Assembly: GCA_963082975.1 (NCBI GenBank)
Contig: OY720348.1
Location: 21,505,146 to 21,569,145, forward strand
Length of the DNA stretch: 64,000 nt
From: Labia minor
Taxonomy: Eukaryota > Arthropoda > Insecta > Dermaptera > Spongiphoridae
Direction of reading: 5' to 3'
The position numbers and the translations under genes are program-made. The notes beneath the pieces are model-generated. The model worked only from the letters and a program-made list of their open reading frames with translations. It did no database searches and was not told where the DNA came from. Positions 25,859-38,240 of the stretch are shown in pieces (position 1 is the stretch's first letter; the number at the start of each line of letters is the position of its first letter).

Positions 25859-27018
25859 ACTTTCCCGCATACTTCGTATAAGTATTGGAATCGTCAAAAA
25901 TTTCGACTTCGAGATTTCGATAGATCTTGACGTTTTAGACCTCCCTGAGTCGGAAAATACCATTTTTCGAATTATGTCTGTGTGTGTGTATGTATGTATG
26001 TATGTATGTAATGTCTGTAAGCAAATTTACTCAAAAACTAATCAAGCTAGGACTTCGAAATTTGGTACACCGATATTATTCACAGTTTGTAGATTTCTAT
26101 CAAAATTTCGTCAAAATCGGTTAACCGGAAGTGGTACTTTACCTACACTGGTTGCGTTTACCTTTCAAGTAAAGTACCAGTTTGCTTCGAGATATTTGCT
26201 TCATATTTTGTATATAGATTTAAAAATATGAAAAAAATTGAGATACCAAATTTCATCATGATCTGACTACCGGAAGTGACATTTTACCTATACAAGTAGC
26301 GTTTCTTTTTTACCGACCGACGATAGTAAGGGAGGTATTGTTTTCACACCAAATTTCACCTATGGATATTTTTAGGTACATATCTCCACGAATCATGCAT
26401 TTTCTTAACAGAAAAAAGTATTTTTAGCATGATGTCTGTCCGTCCGTCCGTATAGATGTGTACAGCCTGAACGGCTCAACGGATTTTGATGAAATTTGGT
26501 ATATTTACTTAATACTGATGAATTGATCAACTTTTGGTGCAAATCCGGAAACCGGAAGTGCTAGTATTGCCGATCAAAGAGAGGAAGTGAAGGGTTATTT
26601 TCATATCAAATTTCACGTGAGGACATATCTCCACGTGTTATGCACTTTGTATTGGTTTTATCCTCGAGAAAAATCATCTTCATTAGTTTTTTCTTAATTT
26701 AAAATTATATGACGTCACCCAGCACTTCATGACGTCACAGCCAGCCCTTATATATTATAAATAAAATAAAATTAAAAATATTTATATTATATCCATATCT
26801 GTTTTTTTTACATTTAAAATATCAGTTAACCGGAAGTAGCACTTTATTCTATATATATATATATATATATAAATGTTACCAAATATCAAATTTGACACCA
26901 ATAAACTAATACGAACTGGCTCTTTATCAATACCAAGTTTACACATTCTAAATATTCATTCACAACTCTTTATACCTATTTATATGCGGGAAAGTTTAGG
27001 GGAGGACACTCCCGCTTA
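25859..27018 (+). mobile_element. Family C HINE-like element, split by a family B insertion
   Basis: The 5' subterminal repeat ACTTTCCCGCATA (25859-25871) is matched by its perfect 13-bp complement TATGCGGGAAAGT (26983-26995). Next come the hairpin GGGAG-GACA-CTCCC (27000-27013) and GCTTATT. A (TGTA)n repeat is at about 25979-26010, GAAATTTGGTA at 26057 and CCGGAAGTGG at 26125. Family B sequence occupies 26311-26820. Only one copy of C is in the window. Overall structure is as for families A and B but with unrelated termini. Confidence 0.85.
26311..26820 (+). mobile_element. Family B HINE-like element, copy B1, 3'-truncated, nested in family C
   Basis: Starts TACCGACCGACGATAG as in the full copies at 29152 and 38241. 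It has the shortened GTCC repeat (about 26432-26450) and the AAATTTGGTATATTTACTTA block, then stops near 26820. The CGTCGGTCGGT repeat and hairpin are absent. Family C resumes at ATCAGTTAACCGG. Confidence 0.85.
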
Positions 27019-27025
27019 TTTTTTT

Positions 27026-27442
27026 TTGAAATTCACACCATAGATAATTTCTATAAAGAAAAATCGATCTGTATTGGTTTCAGCCTCACCTTTGTTAGTT
27101 TTTTCTTAATTTAAAATAGGAATTTTAATAATAAAAAAATGGCGTCGCGCTTCCTTATAAAAATATTATAAATAAAATAAAATTAAAAATATTTATTTTA
27201 ATAATATTTTCTAATCAAATTATAAAATATATATTATGGTATATCCACACGCCTTACTTTTCTGTTTTTCAGTGCATTAATGCATAGGTTTAAAGATTGT
27301 ATGTTTTAGGACTATTTTTTTTAAATTTATGTTCTTTTAAATGATTTGAAATTGTTTCATATATTTTGTCGTTTATTGATTTTAAATAATCATCTTAATC
27401 TTAAATATTCATAATTCATAAGGCTCGGTAAACCAGGTACTT
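27026..27442 (+). mobile_element. Family D repeat, copy D6, abutting family C
   Basis: Begins GAAATTCACACCATAG a few bases after the family C terminus and ends GGCTCGGTAAACCAGGTACTTATT. Confidence 0.75.
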
Positions 27443-27499
27443 ATTATTATTTGCGGATAGATCCTTAGGAGCTTTAAAGAGAAATTATTACTTAATTAC

Positions 27500-27572
27500 T
27501 TTATTTCCCTATACCCGAACTCGAGTCTTCAGTGTGGTAGACCGTCGTGCTAACCACTAAACCACTAAAGAG
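27500..27572 (-). repeat. tRNA-like sequence, probable SINE head or tRNA relic
   Basis: On the minus strand, TGGTTTAGTGGTTAGCAC is an excellent pol III box A. It is followed 30-40 nt later by GAGTTCGGGT, a weak box B. A short anticodon-like stem (CGGT/ACTG with a 7-nt loop) can be drawn, but the T arm does not pair, so this is not a functional tRNA. Confidence 0.45.
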
Positions 27573-28019
27573 TATATACTAATAAAAAAAAAATGTGAAA
27601 TTTTATTTTTCTAAAAATCATTTTATTTTATCAAGTTCTTTTTATTTTCTTTTTCCTTTTTTTTAATATTTTAAGATTCAAAATAATATTTGTTAATTTT
27701 TTTTTAAAAATTAGAATAAAGGAACAATAGTGAAAATAAAATTGTGTTAAAAGATTTATACATACATTGGAAAAAAGGTTAGAAAACCCAACAGTATTAA
27801 TATTTATTTATAAATTTATTTGATTTTCTAAATGTTAGTTAAATGAAAAATTATAAAATAATATAACTAGTGCCGAAGCTTAGGTATATAATGGGTTGGT
27901 AGGCGCTAAATGTGATCTCTAATATAATATAATAATAATCAACGGGTGGGAGAAGTGGGTAATATATTATGAGTTCGTAGTTTAATGAGAGAATGTCATC
28001 AATGTGAGTACATGTTAAT
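27573..28019. other. AT-rich intron, nothing recognised
   Basis: A/T runs only. Confidence 0.55.
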
Positions 28020-28530
28020 GTACAATCAACAAAGATTCTATAATATCCGGAAGGGCCGCTCGATTGTAGATTTGTAGGGTGCGGGTGAGATATGTTCTGT
28101 CCCTTGGATTGACCATCACTGATTGGAAAATGTTTCCCTGATAGAGAAACTCGCCCTTCCTCCCCCTCCCCCTCCTCTCTCCTCCACCTCACAGGTGAGT
28201 GCCACCTTTCCCCGCCCTGCCCCGTTCTTCTTTCCTCCTTCCACCCTGTTCGCATCTCTTTCACTCCCTTTGACATTTATGTTTCTCTATTTATTTTCTT
28301 TTTCTCTTCCAAGGCCGTGCAGAGCACTCCAGCTTCTCCAGGTACTATCCAGAAAAATAACATAAAGGTGAAAGAGATGAAGCGGGCAAGGGTTTTGCTG
28401 TCTCCAGAATGGGTTCCCTTTCTCTTCCAGGGAGGCCTCCAAAAACTTGTCACTGATCAATGATATACCCCCTCCACTCTCATCACAACACCACCCATCG
28501 CGATCCCTCCAACATATTTTATCTTCTCCA
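28020..28530. other. GC- and pyrimidine-rich island in intron
   Basis: Contains a C/T-rich stretch and a strong donor-like CAG|GTGAGT at about 28190. A proline-rich open frame crosses it but begins with TTG, not ATG, and matches nothing known. It could be an alternative non-coding exon or a regulatory element. Confidence 0.35.
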
Positions 28531-29151
28531 CTATAATAATATCCTTAGTTCAATTATTTTAAACAAAATACATCTCATCATATTTCATTTTAATAAATTA
28601 ATATTTTGTAATTTCCGGTAATCATGAAACAAATTCATAAAAATTAAGATTTGCAAATGTTTTTTTTTTTTTTTATAATTTATTAAATCCTACCCGCGGT
28701 TACAAAAATATATTATGAAAAACATTACAAACAAAAAAAAAAAATAAATCTTCAAAATATTGTTTATCTTAATGTTTTTTTTTTAAATTATTATAGTATA
28801 TAGTAACGGTGGCCAAAACTGTGGCTCTTTTTGAGTTTATTGTGCCTCAAAAAAAAAATTTCATAAATACTTTCTACTAAGTTCTGAGCATGTAAAATCT
28901 CTTTAAATAAAATTGAATAAAAATAAATAAATAATAAAAATAATTATTAATTCGATTTAATTTTATTTTAAATAGAAAATGTGTGTTTCTTTTTATTATT
29001 TATTTATATTTTTAGCTGTTGATAATGCAGTTTTAATTCAGTAATAATTCGTAATTTTCTGTCATTACGAAAGCCCCCCCCCCCGCAAAAAAAAAAAAAA
29101 AAAAAAAGTAAAATATTTTTCAGATTTGGCTCTTAAACATTTTTCAATTTT
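28531..29151. other. AT-rich intron, nothing recognised
   Basis: Contains a C9-A23-type homopolymer run near 29073-29107. Confidence 0.55.
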
Positions 29152-29811
29152 TACCGACCGACGATAGTAAGGGAGGTATTGTTTTCACACCAAATTTCAC
29201 ATGTGGAGATTTTTACATATCTCCACGAATCATGCATTTTCTAAACAGAAAAAAGTATTTTTAGCATGATGTCTGTCCGTCCGTCTGTCCGTCTGTCCGT
29301 CCGTCTGTCCGTCCGTCTGTCCGTCCGTATAGATGTGTACAGCCTGAACGGCTCAACCGATTTTGATGAAATTTGGTATATTTACTTAATGCATCAGTGG
29401 GATGAATTGATCAACTTTTGGTGCAATTCCGGAAACCGGAAGTGGTAGTATTAGCGATCGACGATAGGAAGGAAAGGGTTATTTTCACACCAAAGGAGAT
29501 TTTTTTATATATCACCACGAATCATGCACTTTGTATTGGTTTTATCCTCGAGAAAAATCATATTTATTAGTTTTTTCTTGATTTAAAATTATATGACGTC
29601 ATCCAGCCATTCATGACGTCACAGCCTGGTCTTGCATATATATTATAAATAAAATAAAATTAAAAATGTTTATATTTATTATTTATGTATCCATATCTGT
29701 TTTTTATTACATTAATAGATATATGAAAATTATTTGAAATTGTTTCTGTAGCTGGAAATTAATTTATTTCAAACCGTCGGTCGGTTCGGACCTGGCCACA
29801 GGTCAACTTAT
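29152..29811 (+). mobile_element. Family B HINE-like element, copy B2 (complete)
   Basis: ACCGACCGACG (29153-29163) is matched by CGTCGGTCGGT (29775-29785). This is followed by the hairpin GACCTG-GCCA-CAGGTC (29789-29804) and AACTTATT. A GTCY repeat (GTCC/GTCT units, about 29272-29327) lies between them, the same kind of microsatellite as in DINE-1. GAAATTTGGTA is at 29368 and CCGGAAGTGG at 29436. The 660-bp element has no coding potential. Confidence 0.92.
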
Positions 29812-29977
29812 TTTCAATATAGCTCTAAGTATCACCAATTGTGGCCACCCCTGAAATATAGTATGTCAGTCAAATTTTATTCTAATTTTTTAAAAAAATT
29901 TCATTTTTTTTTTTATAAATTTATAAAAATACTTTAAACATTTAAATACCTTATCAATATTTTATTATATTAAGCAT

Positions 29978-30070
29978 TTATCTATCTCTGTGGCTCTCCT
30001 GAACTCGAAAGTTGTTGTGTGACCGCAGCAACCACAATTTCTCCAAACGTCCCACTTCTAAATCACTCCC
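29978..30070 (-). mobile_element. LINE 3' tail fragment
   Basis: Minus-strand reading gives a degenerate version of the WRSVVAAVKNFRV tail found at 60760, ending in GATA-type repeats at 29978-29990. Confidence 0.6.
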
Positions 30071-30207
30071 ATATATTATGCATCTGCAAATATTAAATAT
30101 TCAATTAAATAATATATATATATATATATATGAAAAAATAAATTAAAATATCTTTAGTGAGATAAACATGTAAAAAAATTTGAATTTAAATTGATATATA
30201 ATATAAA

Positions 30208-30217
30208 TAATATTAAA

Positions 30218-30250
<33 letters not shown>
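30208..30250. repeat. (AAT)n microsatellite
   Basis: About 13 AAT units. Confidence 0.95.
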
Positions 30251-30254
<4 letters not shown>

Positions 30255-30259
30255 TATAA

Positions 30260-30480
30260 ATAAGTCAAAATCTTATGGCGTGGACATTATTTTGTTTTGA
30301 AGTGAGAGGAAGAGTTGTTAAATAAAGCAGAACGTCATCTTAAAGTGAAGTACGTGAGGCCAATGACACCTGGAAGGAGCCGGTGCCTTACGCAGTGGAT
30401 GCTCTCGTTTAATTCATTCGATCTACATTAATTATGCCAACTCTCTATCCTGGAAGGGATTCTAAAATTAGATTACAACA
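30260..30480. other. Moderate-GC non-repeat island in intron
   Basis: No frame or repeat partner; candidate conserved non-coding sequence. Confidence 0.3.
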
Positions 30481-30830
30481 AAAGGAAGATTATGAACTTG
30501 GTATTAACTTATAAGACATACCCAATAAATAGTTATAATTTAACTTATTATTTTAACGAACACATGAGCTTCTAGGGCATGGAGAAGCTCTTATCTTATT
30601 TAATAACTACCTATGTTCATTATAATCTGAGTCTAATTGGGTAGAAAAATAGACAAATATTAATAAATAAATATACACCAGATGATCAAAGATGGCGACA
30701 GTAAAGGTGTTTTAATCAAAGATTAATAAATATTCTACAATTAACAACTGTCTTATAAATAAAATAATATCGGACTTTCAAAAATAAAATATCTATAAAT
30801 AATGATTATAATTTAATTATAATAAAAAAT

Positions 30831-31417
30831 CTGGAGTGTCGAAAATTTGAATTGGATTAATTAACATATATTATATTTAAATTAAATTTAATTAATTATA
30901 TAAATTATAAATTAAAATTAATAAATAATATTTAGTTCTTTGTTGATGACACCACGTCACGTGCTGGCGCGTGATTGGCAGTCAACCTGTTAAAAAATTT
31001 AAAAAATTAATTCCGGTACTTTAAGCGATTCAATCAAGCTGAAATTCTATATATAGCAGTTTTATACAATTTTTAATAATGTGAAAAACTATCAAACATA
31101 TCTTTATTAATACGCTCAGTTTAGACGAAAAAAAAAATGAAAACGTGGTAGGTAATGGTCCTTTTCCGAATGAGCTACATTTCTCAAAAGTTGATATAGA
31201 AAGCTACGAATTTTGAATAATGCCCCATGTACCAATTTTCATTATTCTAGCTCAAACCGTTTTAGCGTAATTTTGTCTACATACACACATACCCACACAC
31301 ACAGACATTTTTCTCAACCTTAGTGAAAATGACTCAAGAACCTTCAAAACGTATAAAAACATCAAAATCTCGAAATTGAAAATTTTCGTGATCGCATTAC
31401 TGGCGAGATAGTAAAAA
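30831..31417 (-). mobile_element. Family A HINE-like element, copy A3
   Basis: Full-length body; right edge TGGCGAGATAGT intact. At the left edge the hairpin half is damaged (CTGGAGTGTCG runs straight into AAAATTTG). Confidence 0.85.
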
Positions 31418-31702
31418 CAATTAAAATACATGAAATATTTATTTTTAAAAATTATGAAAAATAATCATTATTTATATATTGTATTATAATAATTATTGTC
31501 TATTATTTATTTTAAGAATATGAAAAAATATTAGTCAAGTTTAATTTTTATACCTCTCTACCATATCTCGAGGAACTCAAACAGTTCTTTTCTAATTGAA
31601 TTTTAAAATATAAATATAAATTTTTTATGATATTCAATTTCAAACATTTTGAAAGACAGGTTATATAATATATATATATAGTTAAAAAATTAAATTCCCT
31701 AT

Positions 31703-31850
31703 AAATATATCTATCTCTATACATAACCGAATTCGAAAATTCTTGATCAGCAACCACATTCCTCCAGCCGATCCTATTCTGAACCACCTTTACTTCCATT
31801 CTTTTGATATTGTCAGCTCACTGCATTCTTAATCTGACTCCACCGGTCTT
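31703..31850 (-). mobile_element. LINE 3' tail fragment
   Basis: The minus strand reads VVQNRIGWRNVVADQEF, homologous to the end of the LINE at 60741-61400, and is followed by a GATA-like tail (31706-31722). Preceding frames are broken. Confidence 0.65.
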
Positions 31851-32911
31851 TTTTTCCAATTGTTTCCCTAAACTATATTCTCACTAGTCTATAATACCTA
31901 GCAGGCTAATCCATCTTTGGTCGAATGACAATTTAATAAAAAAAAAAAAATAAATAATCTAAAAGGTGATGTTAAATGAAATTCAAGGGATGTTGTGAAG
32001 TATTATAAAAAATTATAAATCTAATTTTTTCAGTTGTTTTCCTGACACAGCCGTTTTTCATACCTGGCAATGGTTTCATTTCATTCAGTGGGCCTCACCT
32101 TCGATATTTAAAGAAAAAAGAAAACAACATCAACAACAACATCCATTCGAATTTTAATATTTCTCTCTCGTGCACATATCTATGTAATTAAATTGAGTTA
32201 TACTAACGTAAAGTGAAAAATAATTCTTCTCTACCTGAAGATATAAATTAATGATAGGAAATTTGTTGTTGGGGCTGAATTTTTAAATATATATATATAT
32301 ATATATATATATTCTTCATAGGAAAGAATAAGAAAAAAAAACGAATTAATTTCCATCAATAGAGGAATCGGAAATAAATTTACGAATGTCTGTTGTATGA
32401 TAATAAAGAATGAAACTTCAGGGAGACATACCAAGGATATCAATAAAAACGAGTCATTGTGGTTGGTTTGGAAACGGTTTGATTTTAAACGAAACACATT
32501 CAAACGTTAATGGGAAAAAGAGCTCTAGGTCACTAGCGGCGCTCCTGGAATCTTGGCGCCCGTGGGTGGCGCACCCGCGGCGCCCTCCACCTACCCAAGC
32601 TACTAACCATCGGCGCCAGACAGATCAATGAAAATCATGCCCACTAAATCCATAAAACAACACAAAAGAATTTATAAAACTAAAGAAAAATTGCAGTTGC
32701 ATTTGAGTGGGATTAAAAAACAGAAAATCCACCACTCGATTTCTAAACAAAAGTCGCCTGTCATTTCTTTGAATAATTCACATATCTAGTCAAATATATT
32801 AGTACGGTATATGTATCTTAAATCTAAAAAAAATTATCTTTATATAATTGATGTAGGTTGAAAGTTTTCTGAAATTGCTGTCTTAAAACATTTTAAATAA
32901 GTGTTCAAATT
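31851..32911. other. Intron with a GC-rich patch at about 32510-32640
   Basis: A TA repeat lies at 32287-32312. The patch 32520-32620 is unusually rich in GGCGC motifs for this window. No known protein is encoded; candidate regulatory element. Confidence 0.35.
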
Positions 32912-33468
32912 CAAATTTTCGATGTCGAGATATTGATGTTTTTATAAGTTTTGAAGGTCCCTGAGTCATTTTCACTAAGGTTGAGAAAAATGCCTGTGTG
33001 TGTGTGTAGACAAGATTAGGCAAAAACGGTTTGAGCTAGAATAATGAAATTTGGTACACGGGCATTATTCAAAATTCGTAGTTTTCTATCAACTTTTGAA
33101 AAATGTAGCTCAACCGGAAGAGAACTATTACCTACCACGTTTTCATTTTTTTTCCTATAAACTGACTGTAAAAATAAAGATATATGTTTGATAGATATTT
33201 ACATGATTAAAAATTGTATAAAACTGCTATATATAGAATTTCAGCTTGATTGAATCGCTGAAAGTACCGGAATTAATTTTTTAACACTACTGCAAATAAC
33301 GCGACAGCACGTGACTTGGTGCCATCAACAAAGAGCCAAACACGCACTCGTTTAATATATATTAATTTTAATTTATAATTTATAATTAATTAAATTAAAT
33401 TTAAATATAATATATGTGTTAGTTAATCCAATTCAAATTTGCGAGATAGAGTGGAGACACTCCAGATT
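32912..33468 (+). mobile_element. Family A HINE-like element, copy A4, 5'-truncated
   Basis: Begins at ATTTTCGATGTCGAGAT, having lost ACTATCTCGC. It retains GAAATTTGGTA (33046), CCGGAAG (33114), GCGAGATAG and the GTGGAGACAC hairpin core at the 3' end. Confidence 0.85.
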
Positions 33469-36100
33469 TTTTTTTTATATATAATCAACGTATATATAAT
33501 TATGATTATTTGATTTGATTTTTTAAATTCTACATACATTTATTTATTAATTTTTAAAAATATATATAATTTAATAAATTAATGTTTAATTTATTAATTG
33601 AGAAGAAAGAAGCTTCTGTTGATGGGGCATAATAATCAAAATGAGCATAAAGTAAATATATTAATAAATGTGATACTTCACTAAGTGTTTAATTAAAAAT
33701 GATCCTTATTAAAGTTTTAAGATTAATTTTGCTGTATAGTGACAGAATAAAATCAACGTCAGGGTGGGTGAATTGATGAGGCGCATTACCATTGCCCGGC
33801 AACAGCGCCACCTTGGCGTTTACTTTTTTCGTCCCTATACACAAATTTATTCATTTCATTTATTAATGGTTTTGGATATTTAATTTTTGAATTATTAAAA
33901 ACGTTATTTTGATTATTGTTATTCACACAATTTTCTATCTGGATAGTTGTTGTTGTTGTTATTCTTTTTTTTTTTTAGTAAATGGAAATAAAAACATGCT
34001 TTTACCATAGAGACTCGGATGTATAATTATTATTCAATCGTCATTGTATAATAATAATATAGTAGTATAAGTGTCTGAATAGCATAGCTTTATGGTGGAT
34101 TGGTAATTTTCGAATCGTAATTATTAAATCGACGTTGGAAACTCACTCCACAAGACTCCAAAGGATAATAGTAGAAAAGGGCCATGGAAAAAATAGGGGG
34201 AGAGGAGAACTGGAGAGCGATTGGTGGATTCCTGTTGATGATGACAACTTTCGCGTATCTCTATTGCTTTAATAGCCACCAAAACCATGGAGACGAAATT
34301 AATTGTTTTGTAATTGTTTTTTTCTTTACCACGATGGTAATCGCTTGGATCATTTTTCCCTTAAAAAAAAAAAATCAAACAAAACAAAACAATTATAAGA
34401 TTTATAATTTGTTACAAAAATTTCTAAATGAATATAATTCATCACAAATGAATACATTTAATCTTATTATTGAGCCAATAACTATTTAAACAAAATTGTG
34501 TTGTTTAACAACCAGTTATTAAGTACCCAAGTTTTACTCCTTGCTAAATTGCCTATGAATTATTGCTAAACTATAAAAGTCGAAAAACGATTCCTTTAGA
34601 AGAAACATTTAAAGTTAAACATTATACGAACTAATAGGCAGGAGTTGTTTTTTTTTCTTTAATGCTCCTTTTCTTCTTTTCAAGTAATCTTTTGATTCTT
34701 GTTTCTCTTCACATTCTACCACTCAATGACTGTTAATTGGAATGAATTGAATAATTCTATTTTATAATATCGTACTTTACCGTTAAGAAATTGACAATTT
34801 TCTCAATCGATAATCCATTCTTCCCTCTCTCCCTAAAATGATGGTTGGTTTTGTCAATTTTCGGAAGAATTGATTTCATTTATTTATTTAGAACCATTCG
34901 AACATGGGAATGGATTGAAAATGGTTCGTCCTTGCACGTTTCACCTGGAATATTTATCTTCGCGTCATTTTGATTCTTTTTTTGGACAGTGGTCCTTCGC
35001 AAGTGTCTTGTTGACCGGGAGGACGAAGGTGTTTTCCGCTAGTATCCAGGTGTGAGGGAAGCTGGACTTGTGGTCAGGCACCGACCAGGAGACAGTCTCG
35101 ACCACAAGCAAAAAGCCTCTTTCTTAATAATGCAATATTGTTACCGGTTTTCTAAAGAAGCGAGAGAGGATCCTGGCCTTGGGCTCCTGTGTGCGCCCTT
35201 TTTACAACAAAACAGGGTTAACCAGAAAAGTTGTACACGTGAACCTGATGGGATCTGGATCTGATCTGGAATGTTTATTCAAAGATGAGACATTTACGTT
35301 TTTGTGTATTCCTAAGTTTATTACATAAATTATTTGGATCGTTTCAGATTTTATGCAATAATGAAACAGCGTAAACCAGTTCTATTCACTAGAGGAATTC
35401 TACTTGGAGTTTTTTTTACCAGCTAGTTTCATTCCCTTTGCTTTGTTTTCCCATCTTTCTCTACAAGTGACATTTTTCTTTCTTTACTTCTTTGTTGGAA
35501 GTCTGTCATTTCTGCACGCTCTAGCTGGAACTTGAACCTCGAATGCCAGGGCACTTGGTTCTAGGCACAGCCATTCACCTCCACTCAGAAAAGGGTAACT
35601 ATTTCTTAAAGTAACGTGCTCGATCTCAAAATTACAAACAAAATAAAATCCTTGATTGATCAATGGTTTAATAATCTCACTATAATCCATTTTTTTTCTA
35701 TCTAAAATACTTTAACACGAATATATTTAATAATAAAAATTAATTAATAATTATAATAACAAAAACAAAGACTAATAGGAAAGTAATACTATAAATTTCG
35801 AATATATCAATCGATAATATGACTTCAAATTCTACAAATAGGTGTATATTTATATTTATATAATAAATATATAGCTATAATAGTTCAATGAAATATATAA
35901 TTAATGAAAATAAAAGTAATTAATTAAAAAATGTATACTTATTATGGATTAATTATTTAATCGGATGAATTATTTAATTAAGTGGCGTCTTTGATTAATT
36001 ATATCAATTATTTAATGATATTTGTAGGTAGATGTATCAAACTTTATAAAGCAAAGTAAAAATAAAATGGTTCAAAATCTAGAAAAGAAAAATTAAAAAA
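33469..36100. other. Intron with GC-richer islands at about 33720-33850 and 34850-35690
   Basis: These islands lack repeat partners and known coding content. The rest is AT-rich. An ATG frame at 34184 was considered and not accepted as a gene. Confidence 0.4.
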
Positions 36101-36242
36101 TCTGGAGGGTCTCCACTCGACTATCTCGCAAATTTAAATTGGATTAATTAACATATATTATATTTAAATTAAATTTAATTAAAATTATAAATTAAAATTA
36201 ATAAATATATTGGCTTTTTGTTGATGGCACCACGTCACGTGC
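36101..36242 (-). mobile_element. Family A fragment, copy A5
   Basis: Carries the hairpin/subterminal edge (GGTCTCCACTCGACTATC) and the GGCACCACGTCACGTGC block, then stops; the 5' part of the element is missing. Confidence 0.8.
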
Positions 36243-36289
36243 AGTAGATAGAATAATGATAGATACGAGAGTGAATAGGATTTGCGTTA

Positions 36290-36545
36290 GTCAAGTTTCA
36301 TCCCAATTGTGAAAATTTATTAATTAAAATTATAAAGTACTAGTAAAAATGGATCTTTGTTTCATAACGAATCTTTTGGTAATATATATTTTAACTATTA
36401 TATATTATCAGGAAGGTTTTATTTTGAAATGCAATATATTTATTCACGAGAATTAAATATTAATTACACAATTTACCTTATAATAAAAAATTCAAACTCA
36501 ATTCTATTTAAAATTTAGCGAAATTAAGATTCTGGTTTAATTTGC
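36290..36545. repeat. Dispersed repeat, copy I2
   Basis: Diverged partner of 22160-22400 (shared TTTCATAACGA and TATTATCAGGAA blocks in the same order). Confidence 0.45.
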
Positions 36546-36874
36546 TTTTCTATTATTTGTTTGATATCAGTTGGTGATCAAAACCACACTCATTTGTTGT
36601 TTATCTGTTGAATTAAATTTTATATAAATAAATATATACATATATAGAGTCCAGTCATTTGAATGGGGTGACAACACGAGAAATAAAACTATTTTTGTAG
36701 TTCTGATAGTTTAAAAACGTGCAGGAAGAGAGTTGGCAGAGGCTGCCAAGTCGACTCAAGTAACATACTCAGATTGGGTTTAAATTGGTGTGTTTTTTCG
36801 AACTATGCACACAAACTGCGAGGTGTATAAAATTTAAATTCTCTTCCTGGTCTATGCCGTCATGCTGAGCAAAA

Positions 36875-36915
<41 letters not shown>

Positions 36916-38240
36916 TTCATCAAAATTCAAAATATGTAATTAATTTTTAAAATTCTCCAAATAATGAATTCATCATTTATTATTATTTTACAAATTTTAC
37001 AATGCAAATTAATTAAAAGTATTTTTAAATAAATTCAAATAACAAAAATGTATATAATTTCAAATATTATTTTATAAATAAAATTATGATTTTTTAATTT
37101 ACAGTAAAGTATCAGGTTAGTTAGTCAAAAAAATTTTGAAATGGAATATACATTCATGTATATATATTTATATTTATATATACCTACATATATAAATTTC
37201 AATATAGAATTTGTTTTGTTTTGTTTTTTTGAATCAGAGATAAGGAAAGATGTTGAAATATTTTCTTTTAGTATAAAATAAAAGATGGGGATAAGAAACA
37301 AAAAAGGATAGGTTATTTTTATATTTAGAACATAGACATCATACGCTTATAGCCAAAATTAATTTTTTTTTTAATAAGATATAAGATTATTTTTATATTT
37401 CAAAGAAACATTTTAAAATTTCTATTGTCTACTAAGAAAAACATTTTTAAATATTTTACATGCCTAGGATCAAAAATTTCCAATCTTGTTATTTTTTTTC
37501 TATTTTGTTTTTTTTTCAAATATGAAATTTCTAAGTACGAGAACTAATTTTTCTTAAACAAATAAATAGATAAATAGGTAAATAGATAAAAAAAAATATA
37601 TTCACGTATCGTATTATTATTGGCGATAACGAAAGGGTAAAGATACGTTTATACTTTTTTTGTTTGTTTAGTTATTAAGTGACATACACTATAGTCAGTA
37701 TGATTGGAGGTATAATAAAAAAAAATAATAATAATAAATGAAAAATGAGAAAATAAACTACAATCAGTGGATAAGGCAGTAATTATATTGAAAATTTATT
37801 TTTAAATGTCAAATCAACCTCAACTCTCTAATTTACATATATAATAGTTTATTAAAGAATCGAAGAAATCATAAGTATTTATTTTAAAATTATGTATTAT
37901 TATGTTTTAAATTTGTGATGATAATTGAGATTAAATTTATCAACCAAGTCAAACTTCTTTAGAAACTACTCTGAAAAAAATGCAAAAAAAAAAAGAAATA
38001 ATGCATCCTTAAATTAAAATAAAAAAAAACATAAATATGGAGTGTGAACTGAGATTTTTCAATTTTTTTTTTTTTACTTAATTTAAGATTTTTTATATAA
38101 AGTAGATTTATAGAAATAACATAATTTTTCTAAATTTTTTTTTTATTTCCTTAAATATTTTATTTTTTATTTTTTGGAACCGTCTCGATTTTGTATATTA
38201 ATTTTGAATATTATTTTATTTCTAATTTCTCATACCCTTT
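36546..38240. other. AT-rich intron with TA repeat (about 36878-36912)
   Basis: A moderate-GC segment at about 36645-36875 has no partner or frame; the remainder is AT-rich. Confidence 0.5.

Noticed and set aside
27500-27572. Functional tRNA gene on the minus strand
   Set aside because: Box A is good but the T arm does not fold and box B is degenerate.
28123-28365. Proline-rich frame ending in CAG|GTGAGT as a possible alternative exon
   Set aside because: The frame starts with TTG and is simply a pyrimidine-rich tract; the donor alone is not enough.
34184-34489. 101-codon ATG frame with a good start context and hydrophobic stretches
   Set aside because: The second half is A-rich low-complexity coding, there are no splice or poly(A) signals, and it resembles no known protein; likely chance.
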